The notes beneath the pieces were generated by a model. That model had not been told where the DNA came from. It saw only the letters and a list, made by a program, of their open reading frames with translations, and did not search any database. Position numbers and translations under genes: made by a program. 64,000 bases of DNA from Paraspadella gotoi (lineage: Eukaryota > Chaetognatha), in assembly GCA_051294375.1 (NCBI GenBank), contig CM119263.1, positions 8,433,398-8,497,397 of the forward strand. The letters are read 5' to 3'. Positions 13,001 through 25,800 of this stretch are shown in pieces (position 1 is the stretch's first letter; each line of letters opens with the position of its first letter).

Positions 13001-13872
13001 TTTATATCTAATAAAAACCGAAATTCAGGCCAACGACGAAAGCGCACCTTCATTGGGAGCCGACCCCGCTGCCGTCTGCGCATTGAAAAACCCTTCTCCC
13101 ACCGAAGCTCAAATGTCACCCCACCCGGCACCAGATTGCATTCTCACGGCTGCAATGGTCGCCGCTGACATCGGATGCGATTTCGAGTCGACGCCGACCT
13201 CCCCAATTCCAGAAGATCCTGGTGCCGCTTTGTGCGGTGTCGCCGTTCCCGACGCGCCCGTGGCGTCACCTTCCTTGGAATCGACGAGTTTCGGCAGAGT
13301 TGATCGTGTAATCGCGAATCCGGCGCCGACGACGACATCCAGCATTTCCTCGTTAACGCCGCTGTCGTCCACTCCCTCGTCAAACGTGTTCCGCGTCGTC
13401 CGTACGGATCAGGGATTCCTACGCGTTGTGTCGCCGGCTAACGCTGGGAATCTCTCCCTTGACGGCGGAGTTCTTATGGGCGCGAGGTATCGAATCTTGG
13501 TTCCTTCGACCATCGACTCCGGGGAGCAAACACAAATATCGAATGTTACTATGCCGACACAGTCTCAATCTACGCGGCCATCTTCTCGGCAGCCACGCCG
13601 GCTTCAACCTCCCAGTGCCGGAACTAAGGGTAATTCATTAGGTAAATAAAAATAGAGAAGTGGATTTACCTAAAAAATTCATGAGGAAGTATAACTTTAA
13701 AAAAGTTTCTTTGTACAATGTAGGAACGAAAAAATCCGCTCCGAAATCTTTCAACAACTCCGCGTCGTCTTCGTCACCGTCCGCACGAAGTAAAAGAGAA
13801 GCGACGCCCGAATCCACGAAAGTGGACTCGAGCTCCAAGGTCGGAACTACGGAGAACTTGATCAAAGACAAA
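10022..13872 (+). CDS. exons 1–4 of the SKI–CXXC gene: acidic N-terminus
   Basis: Exons 10022–10051, 11338–12669, 13029–13629, 13724–13872 (aa 1–704). Exon 2 is 444 aa, rich in Asp/Asn/Ala/Thr with no recognised domain; its first third comes from degenerate copies of CCGTTRATGACGCC. Exon 2 ends at a GC donor (GAG|GCAAGA) that keeps the frame into the 13,029 exon; no GT donor in the area does. Exons 3 and 4 are Ser/Pro/Thr-rich. The region looks disordered. Confidence 0.7.
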
Positions 13873-16800
13873 GTAAGAATTTTAAGTAATTTACCGCATC
13901 TTACTTATTATGCTTATATGTCAGCTTGGTATTAAAAGAAAGTTGCAATGTTGTAAAGTGAGATTTCGGGATTTAATAATTTCGGGGAATTCTGTCTCCA
14001 GACAAAGCGGAACCTTGAACGCGACCGAGTTGCAAACTGGATGCTCATTGATCACGAATACAGCATCAGACCGCATTTCGCCGGTGCGTTTCTGCAAATG
14101 CTTCTATACCATCGCTAGAGAAAATTATCTATTTATAACCTAAGCTGATTTGATATATGAAATTGGTACAACCAATATATATTTTATTTAGCCCAAATAG
14201 TTATTAGGTGATATATTTTTTAAAAACTCGCTTATGGTATTATGATATTAAGTTCAGCAATTCATTTCTAAAGAATTTTTTGTTGTATAGCAGCCTTTTT
14301 TTCACCTGAGAAGATAAATTACAACCGTCCGTTATATTTTCAGATAAAAGCGGAACAACGTTACCAGACGATCGATCGGATTCTCAAGAACCATCAGAGC
14401 CTCTTTCCATGACGTCTTTTTCGTCGGCTACTCCAGCCACGGAGAATCTAGAAGATCAATTGGCACGAATCGCGCGCGAGGCAGAGTCGCAGCAAATTCC
14501 CGAATCCTCGCAATACCCTATTACTGAGCGGCATGAACCGACTCCCCCGCAACAACAACGTCCTCAAGATACCCCGCCGCAGAATCCCGTGGCGTCAGCT
14601 GCCTCTGTGCCTGGCGTTGAACTGGCTCCTATGCCGGAGTCTCGCAAAGAATTACCGTTGCTTAAGGTTAGTGAACGTGATAACATGACAACGAAGGAAG
14701 CCGTTAATGGCTAATTTTAATTTTAATTGTGCCGGTAATTTTACATTTTCTTGTAGGGAAAAAAAATGATCGATCGGGACAAACTTCCTAGTTGGACTCT
14801 AATCGACCACGAATACAGCGTGAGGCCTGATTTCGAGGGTAAGTATAAATGTATGTAGTCGCCCAGTCCACAAATTAAACTCTTTACATAACCAGAAAAA
14901 ATATCGCGAATCCTCCGACTATGAAAGTTGCAAAATTACTTGTTTCGTTATCTTTATTTTTTTTTTAGATTTAAAATAACTATTTATGATTTCATTTATT
15001 TGTTAAAATATTTTTGTATTAAATATTTTAATATACTATCATCGCAGCAAAGAATGACTATCATCGCAGCAATGAATATGACTATCATCGCAGCAATGAA
15101 TATGACTATCATCGCAGCAATGAATATGACTATCATCGCAGCAATGAATATGACTATCATCGCAGCAATATTTGGTTATCATCGCTTCAATCAATTACTA
15201 TTGCATCAATAATTTTTTATCGCATCAATCATTTGGTATTTTTTTTAAATTTTTTCATTAATTTTCTTTGATAGTAACGTCTGGCGAGATCACTATACTT
15301 TTAAGATTATTGTTTATTATTTAATAATAAAATCTGCTATTGCAATTTGATTCCGCTTTAAGGGGACTGCATAGTCTACTTTCGTGATGAGGAGAAGCAA
15401 GGATGCGCGCGAACGAGAGGCGTTGCTGATGAGTGTCCCTCGCAGATCGGAGAAAAGATTAAGATTAAGGGGAAGAAGAGGCTGGTGAGTTGGATGACAA
15501 ATGAGAATGTAGAGAAGACTCCTGTAGTAAATTGGAAATTTTATTCTTCAAAGATTTTTATTAAATAAAGTTAATGGCTGCCTCTTGGCAGCCTTAATTT
15601 CTCACTGCCCTGCTTGTTTTGTTAGAACGTCTACGCGTCGCGCGGCCGGCCTCGAAAATCCGCTCAACTCTTCGGCGACGATGAAAGCGACGATGACGCC
15701 GACGCCGTCGACGGAACGCCCGACGTCGAGGATGAGGATGAAGCCGACGAAGAAAAGGAAAAGAGGGAAGGGGAAGAAATGCCCGTCGGCGTTAAAAAGG
15801 AGAGGGAGGAAAGGTCGGCGAGGGAGTACGACAAGTTCACCACCTGGTTCACCAAATTCGCCGAGAAGAACGGAGCGAAAAGGCGGAGGTTTGATACCTG
15901 AGATTATTAAGGCTCTGGTCGGATTTCCTTCATTTCAATTATTTTCAGACATTCATTCTGGAAATCCTTTATTTCAGAGCTCAAGTCCCAGACGGGAGTC
16001 GTTTGGAGACCCTGAACAAGGACGTGGAGTTTCTAACTCGAGGACGAAGCCGAACGGCCCCGAGGATGAACAACCTTAATCCAATCCTGTCGAGGAGGCT
16101 CGCCGGTAATGATCTTGCGGTTTGGGTCTTATTGTGTAGGACATAAACTCTCGTTGTAGTCCGTCGCTCTTAATTTCCTTTTGTAAAAGTGTTTACAAAT
16201 ATAAACAAATCAAATCGATTCATAAAAACAGGCCAATGAAATAAAACTTACATAAATAATTTTAAGGGTCCGTAACGAAGGACGACCGCGTCGACGCTCC
16301 TACAAAACAATACAAAAAGCCGCAAAGTATGCAGTATGCACTATACACTGACATGATACGAACGAACATTGTTCGGTTATAATGCAGTAATGAATAAATA
16401 CTGTCTTTATAGGTCCTGCTCACGACTCGTCCCGTCCGGCTATGACCGTAATGGACCTATCAGACATCAAACCAATCTCTTCCGAAGGTGATAACAATAA
16501 TACCAAATCGAAAATATCAAGTATTACTATAAGCGATGTCTTTTGTACTGGTATGACCGAGCGTTTTTTTCTTTCATTTTCGTAGATCCAAACGAATCGG
16601 CTAACAAAAGAACTCCACCGCGATCGGGGGTAATTTATGAGACAAAGGGGGTGCAAGCAGAGATATATATTTTACATTATTTATGTTAACTCAGTATTAA
16701 CTTAATATTTGGAGACTTGTAGGTGGATTTATAATTTGAAATCTGAGAGTACTAGTTTCACCTATAATTTTAGACTGCATCTTTTTTGTCGCCATCCTCA

Positions 16801-19800
16801 ATGGAGAAAACGCCTGATGATCCTACGTCTGATCTGAGTAGCCTTTTACCTCTCCCGCAAGGTGAGCTATTTTGGATTTTCGTAATATTAGTCAATTTAC
16901 GATGTAACTTAGCCCAAGTTAGTCTTTATGCAATCTTCAAATTTTTTTATCCGTAGGTGGACTCTCGGACATCGAAAATATGTTCATTAACTCGGTCCTC
17001 GAAAACATCGGCGGTGGTGAAACTGACAACGAGACCATGTCCCCCGTCAAACCGGTTAAGGGCCTCGCCACCGTTACTGGAGCCACCACCCCTCCTGTCT
17101 CTGTCAACGAATGTGACAGCCACTGCGCCGTGACTTCGGTCGAAACCTCGGCAGGTAATCGTCTATCGAGATAGTATGGCAACTGCCCTTGTAGGTTGGG
17201 CATTTCACCTTTTGGCGTTTGGGGCTTTGGACCATCAGTGGCGCCACCTCCAACTGGCGCTGTTTTACTTGTACCAACACTGATTGCTAACGAGGAAGTC
17301 GTTAGGTCTGTAGATATAGCTCACTGTTGTGATGGTGGGTTTTCCCATTAGGATTGGCTGAATGCAGCAAAAGGTGAGGCGGTGTGGTTAGATGACCACA
17401 ATAGCATAAACGACGAACCAAAGAGCAATAGTTTCAAACGTGAAAAAAATGTCTTTTCTTTAGCTATGTTTATTTTCTTTATTTCCGACGCTCAAGCCGA
17501 AAATGTCGTCGTGGAAAAACTTCCTAAGGAGGCGCAGATTGAGAGCTTCGCCGGAAATCGCGATGCGCCGTCGAGATCGACGTCTCAGGGTCCGTACTAA
17601 ATTCCGTTGTATTATTCTGATATCCCCTTTTTTTGTTTATGTTGACAATCTGTTCTCTTTTTGTAGATCCTCTTCATGATCCTTTGAAGCTCGCCGCCGA
17701 CTCTGACTTCAAATCCGGCGCCGAGCATCAAAGCGCTCCTTTCAAAGATGTCGGAAATTTTGGGGAGAACGTTTCTGGTGAGACGGAAGAGTCTTCAGGG
17801 GGTTTCTTTCAAGTTGTGCAAGTAGCTTTGAAATGATTCGGTTAACCGGTTGACTGAATGGGAAATTGGGAATGATAGTGAACGCTCATGATTCCGACGC
17901 GCGTTTCTAGGAAACCGCGAAGCGATCGAGGCGGCGATGCGGATTCTTTCTGAGGCGATGCTCAACGACCCCATGATGACGCAGAACCTCAGCGAGCTAC
18001 TGACCGAAGAAAATTTCGCCGAATTTTCCGCCATGGTGAGTCTACGCGAGGTTATCTTGGAAAGTTCGAAAAGTATGGAATTGATTATGGAAATAGAATT
18101 GTGTATGTGCACTGAGAGCGCGTTTCTTTCGGTAGGCAAATCCGAACGATATTTATCAAGAGACGCATCCTCCTGTTGGGGCTAACTTCGAGGACCCTTC
18201 GACTAGGTGAGTTTTTTTTCTTTATCAGTTTATTAGTAAGTAAGTAAATGGAACGAATTCATTCCGACCAGGGCGACGGATACCACCGCGATTCCGCCGG
18301 AGGCGAAAACGGAGTCGGCAACTGCGCCAGCGACCTCCTCCGTCGCTTCCAAGTTCGGAGGTATGCTTTGTAAATAAACCTTAAAAGACGTAAGTTTTCG
18401 TAAGATATTTATGGTCTTAACCTTTATTAAAGGATTATTCGCCGCTTCCCCTCAAAAATTTAAAGATGGCTTGACCCGCCTTCTGGAAAGGTTGGTCAAC
18501 TTTGAAATATAGATTAAAAATGCGTAACGCCTTCTCAAATTCGTCTTCTCCCCCGCCTTTTTTTCTTTTCTCAATCTGTCCTCTCAAGTCCACTCAAGAA
18601 AGACGATCGGCGAAAAGATCTTTTCTCTTTGAACATCGACGACTCTGGCGGAACCATCGACGCCGTCGGCGGCACTGCGACGTTGGCATCTTCTTCGGGG
18701 CTGGAGTTATTTCCCGAAGCGGTCCTTAATGAGGACTTGCCTTCCTTCAACGTTAACAGTCCCGTTCGGCCAGGCGCGTCGTCCGTCACCTCAACTCCGA
18801 TTCACCCACTTTCCGCCGCATCCCTCGTGCCCGGTCTTCCACCCGCTCTCGCCTCCACCGCCTCACTCGCTTCCGCTCCCTTTCCTCCCGCTCATTGGTC
18901 GTCCCAGCTGCAGCAAATCACGCCGCCGCCGCAAAAACTGCCGTCGCCGCCAAATCCCCAGCCGTTGGCCTCCACTCCGTTGCCCCCGACGCTGACTACT
19001 GTAAACGTGTTTTATAATGACCTGCCCGCCATCGTCCTCGACGGAGTCCCGATGATAAGGCTCGCCGACATTCATCATCAGGCATGCGATGGCGATTTTT
19101 AATATTCTATGCTATTACAATAATGACAACGGTCGAATTGCCTGTGACATCACCGAGGGGCTGACGTCGGGGCTGCAGAGTGCGGTCCCTCATTGGACGC
19201 CTCCTGTAACTGGCATGTTCAAACCGGTCCTGTATGGCGACTACTTATTTAGAAGAAGAGCCATAAATAAAAAGTACATTTTACGCATTCAAAGTATAGC
19301 AGTTTAAAAGCAGTATCCTGTTTCGAAATGAGGTGATTTATAATGACCAGCAATTAAGACGAGGCTAAAAGCGGACAGTATCGTAGTGATGCGTCTGAGG
19401 CGGCTTCACGTTGTATCGCCACAGTAGACAATTTTTACACTGCAGATGTTGTGCGATCCTTAATCGTCAATATTCGTCTCTTAGGTTTTACGCGACAAAA
19501 ACACCAGCGCTCTTCGTCGCAAAGTTCAATCAATGGGTCTAAAATTTTCGGAGATCAGTGAACGACAGCGCGACCTCCTCATTCGCTACGATCCCTTTTC
19601 TGGTTTGTCGAGCTCTCGTTTGTGTGTCGGTTACATTTCGATTGGTTTAAAAAAACGTTTTTCAATTAATTTAGACCAACGATCAAATTCGTGCGTCGTC
19701 GTCACCCCCGATGTGGCTCACTCCGTTATCGATTCTTACGTCAACCCCAAAAAGTACCGCGCCACTTTGGCTAACGCCGGATACGCTACGCCGCGCGCCA

Positions 19801-22800
19801 TTGGGTCCGCGCCTCGTAATGTCGATGGCGCGACGCCAAGACTCGGTGATGGCGCAGTACCGGAAGCTGCGCGTCTCTCGTCAAGATTGGAGTACTTGGA
19901 GGCCGACGACGCTTATGGAGGTAGTCGGGAAGGGCGTTAGATAACACGTGAAGTGTTGCTACAAAATTTTATTATTGTAAATAATAAATTCAAAATAAAT
20001 TAAGAACGCAATTTCTTTTTTTTTCTTTTTTAAATTAGGCTTCAGCCCCGTGACGCACTTTAAGCCGAAGAAAAAAAGCAACAAGAAGAAAAAGAAGAAA
20101 TCGTCCAAATCTCGGATCGAAGCGCCGAGAAGGCGCGACGCCTTCTACCGCTCCCTCCCAATTTCGGTTAGTCTCATGTAAACTCTGCGCAGTTTTGTTA
20201 TTTCAAATCTTGCTTCGACAACGAAAACTTATGAAACTCCAGACGACGCCGAGGACCTCGTCGGGTGCTGCTCCGGTGTCCTCTCAAAATGAGCATCACT
20301 CCTCAGCTCAGAATTGGGGCGACGCCGCTGACGAACCGTTGGCTTCAGACGAAAAACCTTCACCCAACGATTTTCAGGTTTTGGAGTGTGGAACGTAATC
20401 ACTAATACATTTTCAATAAAACTATTTCAACGTTATATTTTTATTTGTTATTCTCACCATTCAGGCTCGCAACGAGGAGCTTCGTTTGAAACGTCTGAAG
20501 ATGGCGTCGGAGGCGTCACGAAATCAATCGCCTGCGGCCCGCGCGCTCACCTTTGAGGGAGAAGCGGTAGGCGACTTGTTTGATATTGATATTGTAATAA
20601 AAAGGAGATATTAAATAATCAATAGGCCAGAATTTTACTGAAGATGGTCTTTAACGAAGCGATATATTGTTTCATACAAGGAACAATTACAATTACTCCT
20701 TAAGTTTCATCCTATTTCCTTGTCCAGAACTCGACCCCGTCAACTCCTTTTGACGTTAGTCTGCCCTCCCGTCCCCCCGACGTCGGTGGATTGTCGACTC
20801 GAGTTGCGAGGATCAGCGGCACCAGCGGATCTGAAGTCACGCCCGCCAACGATTCCAAGTCTTTGGCGGATCTTATGGCCCGAGCTGAGCACGCTGCTCT
20901 TGGACAGAGACAGGTTCGAAGTTAAAAAAAAAAGCATTTATTTATTTTGTTTTTTGGCCAAAGAGCTAAAATTATTCCTTTTGCAGAATCGCGGGTTGCT
21001 GATGCGGAAAATTCTTCGGGAGCAAAGAAAGAAGAGAAAGAAGAAGGCCGACAAAAAGAACAAAACCAAACGACAAGACGAAAAAAGCGACTCTGTCAAC
21101 AACGAATATGACGATGACGCGAGCGAAGCGGAGTCCGTCACTTCTAAAATTTCTTCGCTGAGTAACAGGTCGGAGGAGATTGGGTTTTCCAAGGCTTCAT
21201 ATTCTACTTTAATGAGAACTTTTTATGTACATGTTTAACGTAACCGATTACAAAAAAAATTGATTATGTATGTTATTATGAATGTAGGAGTGGGACTCGG
21301 GTTATAAATTATATATATATATATATATATGTAATTATCTTGTAAGAGTGATGGAGGCCTTAAACCACCAAAGCCTGTCCAAAGTCAGGGGCAAGATAGC
21401 TTATTTATTAAATGAATGGATAATTTTTATATTGGTTGTACCAATTTCATATTATTTGTTACTTGCATCTTCAGTGATAGTGCTCGCGCTGCCTTTCTAG
21501 TTTACCTGAGATTTATTACAATAGCTAAATAACTAAATACAAATAGAAATATAATTTATCTTTATTATTATAATTATTGTTTATTGAATACAACTATTCA
21601 ACACTTAATACATTGAGCAAGGACTTCAGAGATATGGGACTCTAACATGAGAGTACTTCCCTTGAACCAAACCGACCATTGATTTCACCTTTGAATATTG
21701 TAAAGAATTTATGAGTTATAAAAAGGTCCGCCAGGATAGAGATAAACTCTCAATCATTAATGACATAATCATTCTATCAAACCATCACAAAACCATCCAT
21801 GAGTCAACCAAACTACTAAACAATATAGAAGAGTAATGTAAAATCCAAAAATATGCTTAAAAATATTACAGTACAAAAATCAATTGGACTTAAAATGATT
21901 TACCACTAAATGCAAATGAGATTGATGAAATCTCAATCTCATCTTGTATTATTCTAAGAATCCATCTCTTACATTAATACTATGACCACCTGAAACTAAA
22001 GGTGTCTTTCCTTTTCTCTGGGTCGTATAAAAATATTGACGCAGAAAAAAAAACTATATAGATGTTACTGTAACAGGCCGTAACGGTGCTTCCGGTTTAT
22101 TCCAGTGGAAATTCAGTGAGGAAGGGAAGGGGGAAATGCCGAAGCCTTAGATATTTTAGACATTTGTATAAAAAAAAAAAGTTTGAAATTATGTGCATCG
22201 CTGATCTTTTTCATCCATAATAAATCAAATCAAATCAATCCAGATCCTCTTCATCTTCTGTCCATCGTCGTCGTCGGAGAGGGTTGACCGACCGTGACGC
22301 CACTCCGGAGGCGGTATTGGCGCCGCCGCTTCCTCACTCGACCACCTCTTTCCCCATCTCCTCCCCAGTCCCTGCTTCTGCTTCTCACCCAGTCACTGAC
22401 TCTACTCCTGAAGGCCTCCCCGTCCCAGTTCCCGATTCTCTTCCCGCTATTCCAAAATCCAACGTCAAACCTACTACCTTCTCCGATGACCACAAGCTTC
22501 AAGTCACCCCTCACGTGAGACTTGAGTGCATAAGCGGAGAAGTGGAGGCTTTTTACCGGCGGAGCAAGAGGCCCGTCAAGCAGAAAGTAAGGAATTATCC
22601 TATACTTCTATTTTGCATAGCGCTGTTACCAACTTGTTTAAAATCCAACATTCATTCTTTCTTTCCTCTCGAATTCAATTGTTGTTCGAATAGTTGACGG
22701 TTTGCATGTTTGCCTTGTGTTTCGGTTTTATCGCATATTTGACTCGAAATATTTTTTTTGGTAGTTAACCATAATTTATTTAATGATTAACTAATTTTTC

Positions 22801-25800
22801 CGTCCGCCATTTTTATAGGCTCACGACGACGACGAAGGTTACGCGGTTATGGGCATTAGAAAGTCGACTTCGACGGAGGCAACGCCAACATCGAAAGCAG
22901 CGGAGACGAAGACGAAAGACACTTTGACGTCACCGAAGACGTCGGCGATAGCTACGATGACGATGTCACCAAAGGAGATTGAAGATCCTCCATCCATCTT
23001 AAAAAAGGAGACGAGTAAGTCGGGCAACTGTAGAAAAAGGGTTAGGATAAATGGGTGTTGAAAGAAGAATCTCGCGGACGTATGTAAGTACCCTCCTATA
23101 TGAGTTAACGTTTGTGAATAAAATATGGGGCCCTTTTTTTTTTTCCAATTATATTACGTAGTTGATTAAGATTTATAAGGGCCATGTTTTATCGCTCGTG
23201 TTTGACAAAGTTTTTTTCAATTTTACAGAGCTCCAGCGTTCTCAGTCCGCCGCACGTTCTCCCTCCTCAGCCCCGAGGCCTACCCTCTCCTGTTTTGACT
23301 GTTCCGCCTCTTTTTGTCGCCCCTCCGAAGTAGTCCTCCACCAAATGTCGACCCACTCCACCTTCCGTCCCTTCGTGTGTCTCTTCTGTGGCAAGTCCGC
23401 ATCCAAACGTGACCGAGTACGAAAACATTTGCGGCTGCACCATGACTTCGATGAGGAAGAAAGTGGAAAGGGTTACAGCGTGGAAAATCTCATGCAGGTG
23501 GCCAAAATAAAGGAGGGAAAAAAATAAAGAATTATATAAGAGAACCGAGAATTTAAATAAGTGATTTTTCTCGTAGTTGAAGCGAAAGTTGAAAGAACTG
23601 GGCGGCGCCGAATCGGAAGCAAACCGAAAGTTAAAGTTTGGCGATGAATCGGCTCCCCGCGCTGTCACGCCGGAGTCGACGGCGACGCCTTTGACTAGTC
23701 CCGGTTCCGAATCAACGCTTCATGCCTCTGAGGATGAACCACCCTCTCCAACTCGGACGGTTGCTTCTTCGTCGAGGTTAGTCTGTTTTTTAAGAGATTG
23801 ATATTAAGATAAAGAAATCCTCAATAACTCTTTTATAATCTCTTACTTCAGACGGAAAAAACAAAAGATTCAAGTGATGTACCAGTGTCGAATTTGCAAG
23901 AAGTTAACACAAGGCCGATCTGCTTGCACGAAGCACTGTCTGTTTAAACACGGCATCCCTAAGAAGGCAGTAGATTGCTACATCGGGGTTAAGCAGGTTA
24001 GAATGAACTTCTTTTAATTTAATGTTCTTTTCTTCCTAACGCGAATTCTTTTATATATATATATTAATAAAAAAAATTGTTTAGGTCAAAGTCACCTATG
24101 AACCTGTCCCCAGCTACAAACGCTTGAACCGCGAGAGAGAAGAACGTTCCTCTGTCGCCTCGTCTAAATCTTCGGCTTCATCCAAATCCCCCGCTTCGTC
24201 GAAATACGCTTCTCCAAAATCAACCGCCGCAGCATCCTCCTCCTATTCGACTGCTAAATCTCTCACATCGCGCCCCACATGGAAAGTTTTTCCTCCTGAA
24301 CCGTCGATTGATGCTCCGAAAGTAACGGCTAACGTCGAACGAATGCCTCTCGAATGCGAAGTCAAAACGGAAGTAAAAACCGAACCGATGTCGCCCTCTC
24401 AGACAACGATTGAAGAACCGCAGGAAATACGATCCGTGCCGGAAACTGCGTCGACGGGACCGGAAGCGGTAGCTGGCGAAATGTCGGCGAACAGTTTTAA
24501 CCACTACGATGCGGAAAAAACCACGAAGGAAGCAATGGAAGAAGGCGACGGTGTGCTCGATGATGGAGGCTCCGATCTTTCTCTTACTCGATCTGTGACT
24601 CCCTCTCTCGTTGAATCGACGACGTCTACGAATAAGAAATTGGCAGAAACAATGGCCAAAGTCGGTGCTAATCCTTTGTCGCCGATTCGCATATCCCGAC
24701 GTCGTTCTTCCGTTGCAGATTATCCAGAAAAAACTGCGTCTCTAGGCCCGACTTTAATATCGCCGACCCCCAAACCATCTAAATATAAAGGGTGGGTATA
24801 CGTGACGGAGTGGGTTCCCGCCGCGCAGTTGGTAGAGGAGGAAGAAAGAAAAGGGAAGAGGGATCGGGGAAAGAGAGGGAAGGAAGCGAATGTGAACAAG
24901 AAAAGCGACGAGCGATTGGGACAAGGGACTGCTAGCGAAGAAGCCTACAGAGGCTTAGAAATAGATGAGCGCCCAGAATTGAATAGCAAACTGGAAACAA
25001 ATGAAGAAGAAGTCGAAGAGTTGGTTAGAGAAGCGATCTTAGAAGTTGACAAAAGATCAAGCGAAGAACCAGTAAGCGAATTGCAGGGCGTCGTGGCAGG
25101 AGATGAGGAGGAAGAAGAACCACCAGGAGTAAGCCTGAAAGCAATATTGAGCGACGTTGGCGAAGTATCGGGTGGAAAAACTGACCGAGAATCGTTTCGA
25201 GTGTCCGGAAAGAAAGGGTTACGTCACGACGATTCGTTTCTCCTCGTGAAAGTCGATGTTAATTCGCGAGTTTACATCGCAGATTCTGATATCGATGAGA
25301 ACTTATCTCCCTCCGAAGGAGACCAGGGTAAACGGCTTAAGGCTAGGTTTTCTTCTAATGACAAAAAAGATTTAACGGTAGACAATTCAACAAAAGTCAA
25401 TGCCTCCTCTATTGCTCTTAATGAAATAAACGACCAATTAAAAGAGCAACGCGAGAAGGAAGATTCGTCCGTCGCCGCGACGATTGCGGAAAAAGATAAA
25501 AATTCTATAAATAGAATTACATCCATCGATCCGGACATTTTACAAGAAAACTTGAAACTTTCATTCGGCGAGAAACATCGATCTCAACGTAAAGGGGCCA
25601 AATCGGTTGAAATGCAACGCATTTCTGCTGACGAAGAAAACAAAGAAGGCGACGACGGCATCTTATCGCAGACAACAATCGCTGACGCCTTATATCGCTC
25701 GAAGGAGGCCGGTTTTAACTCCTTCGCCGCTGCGCCTTCTCCTATATCTGAAGCCGTTGCGTCTCCCACTCCTAGCGTCGCGTCGCCATCTCTTTCTTTG

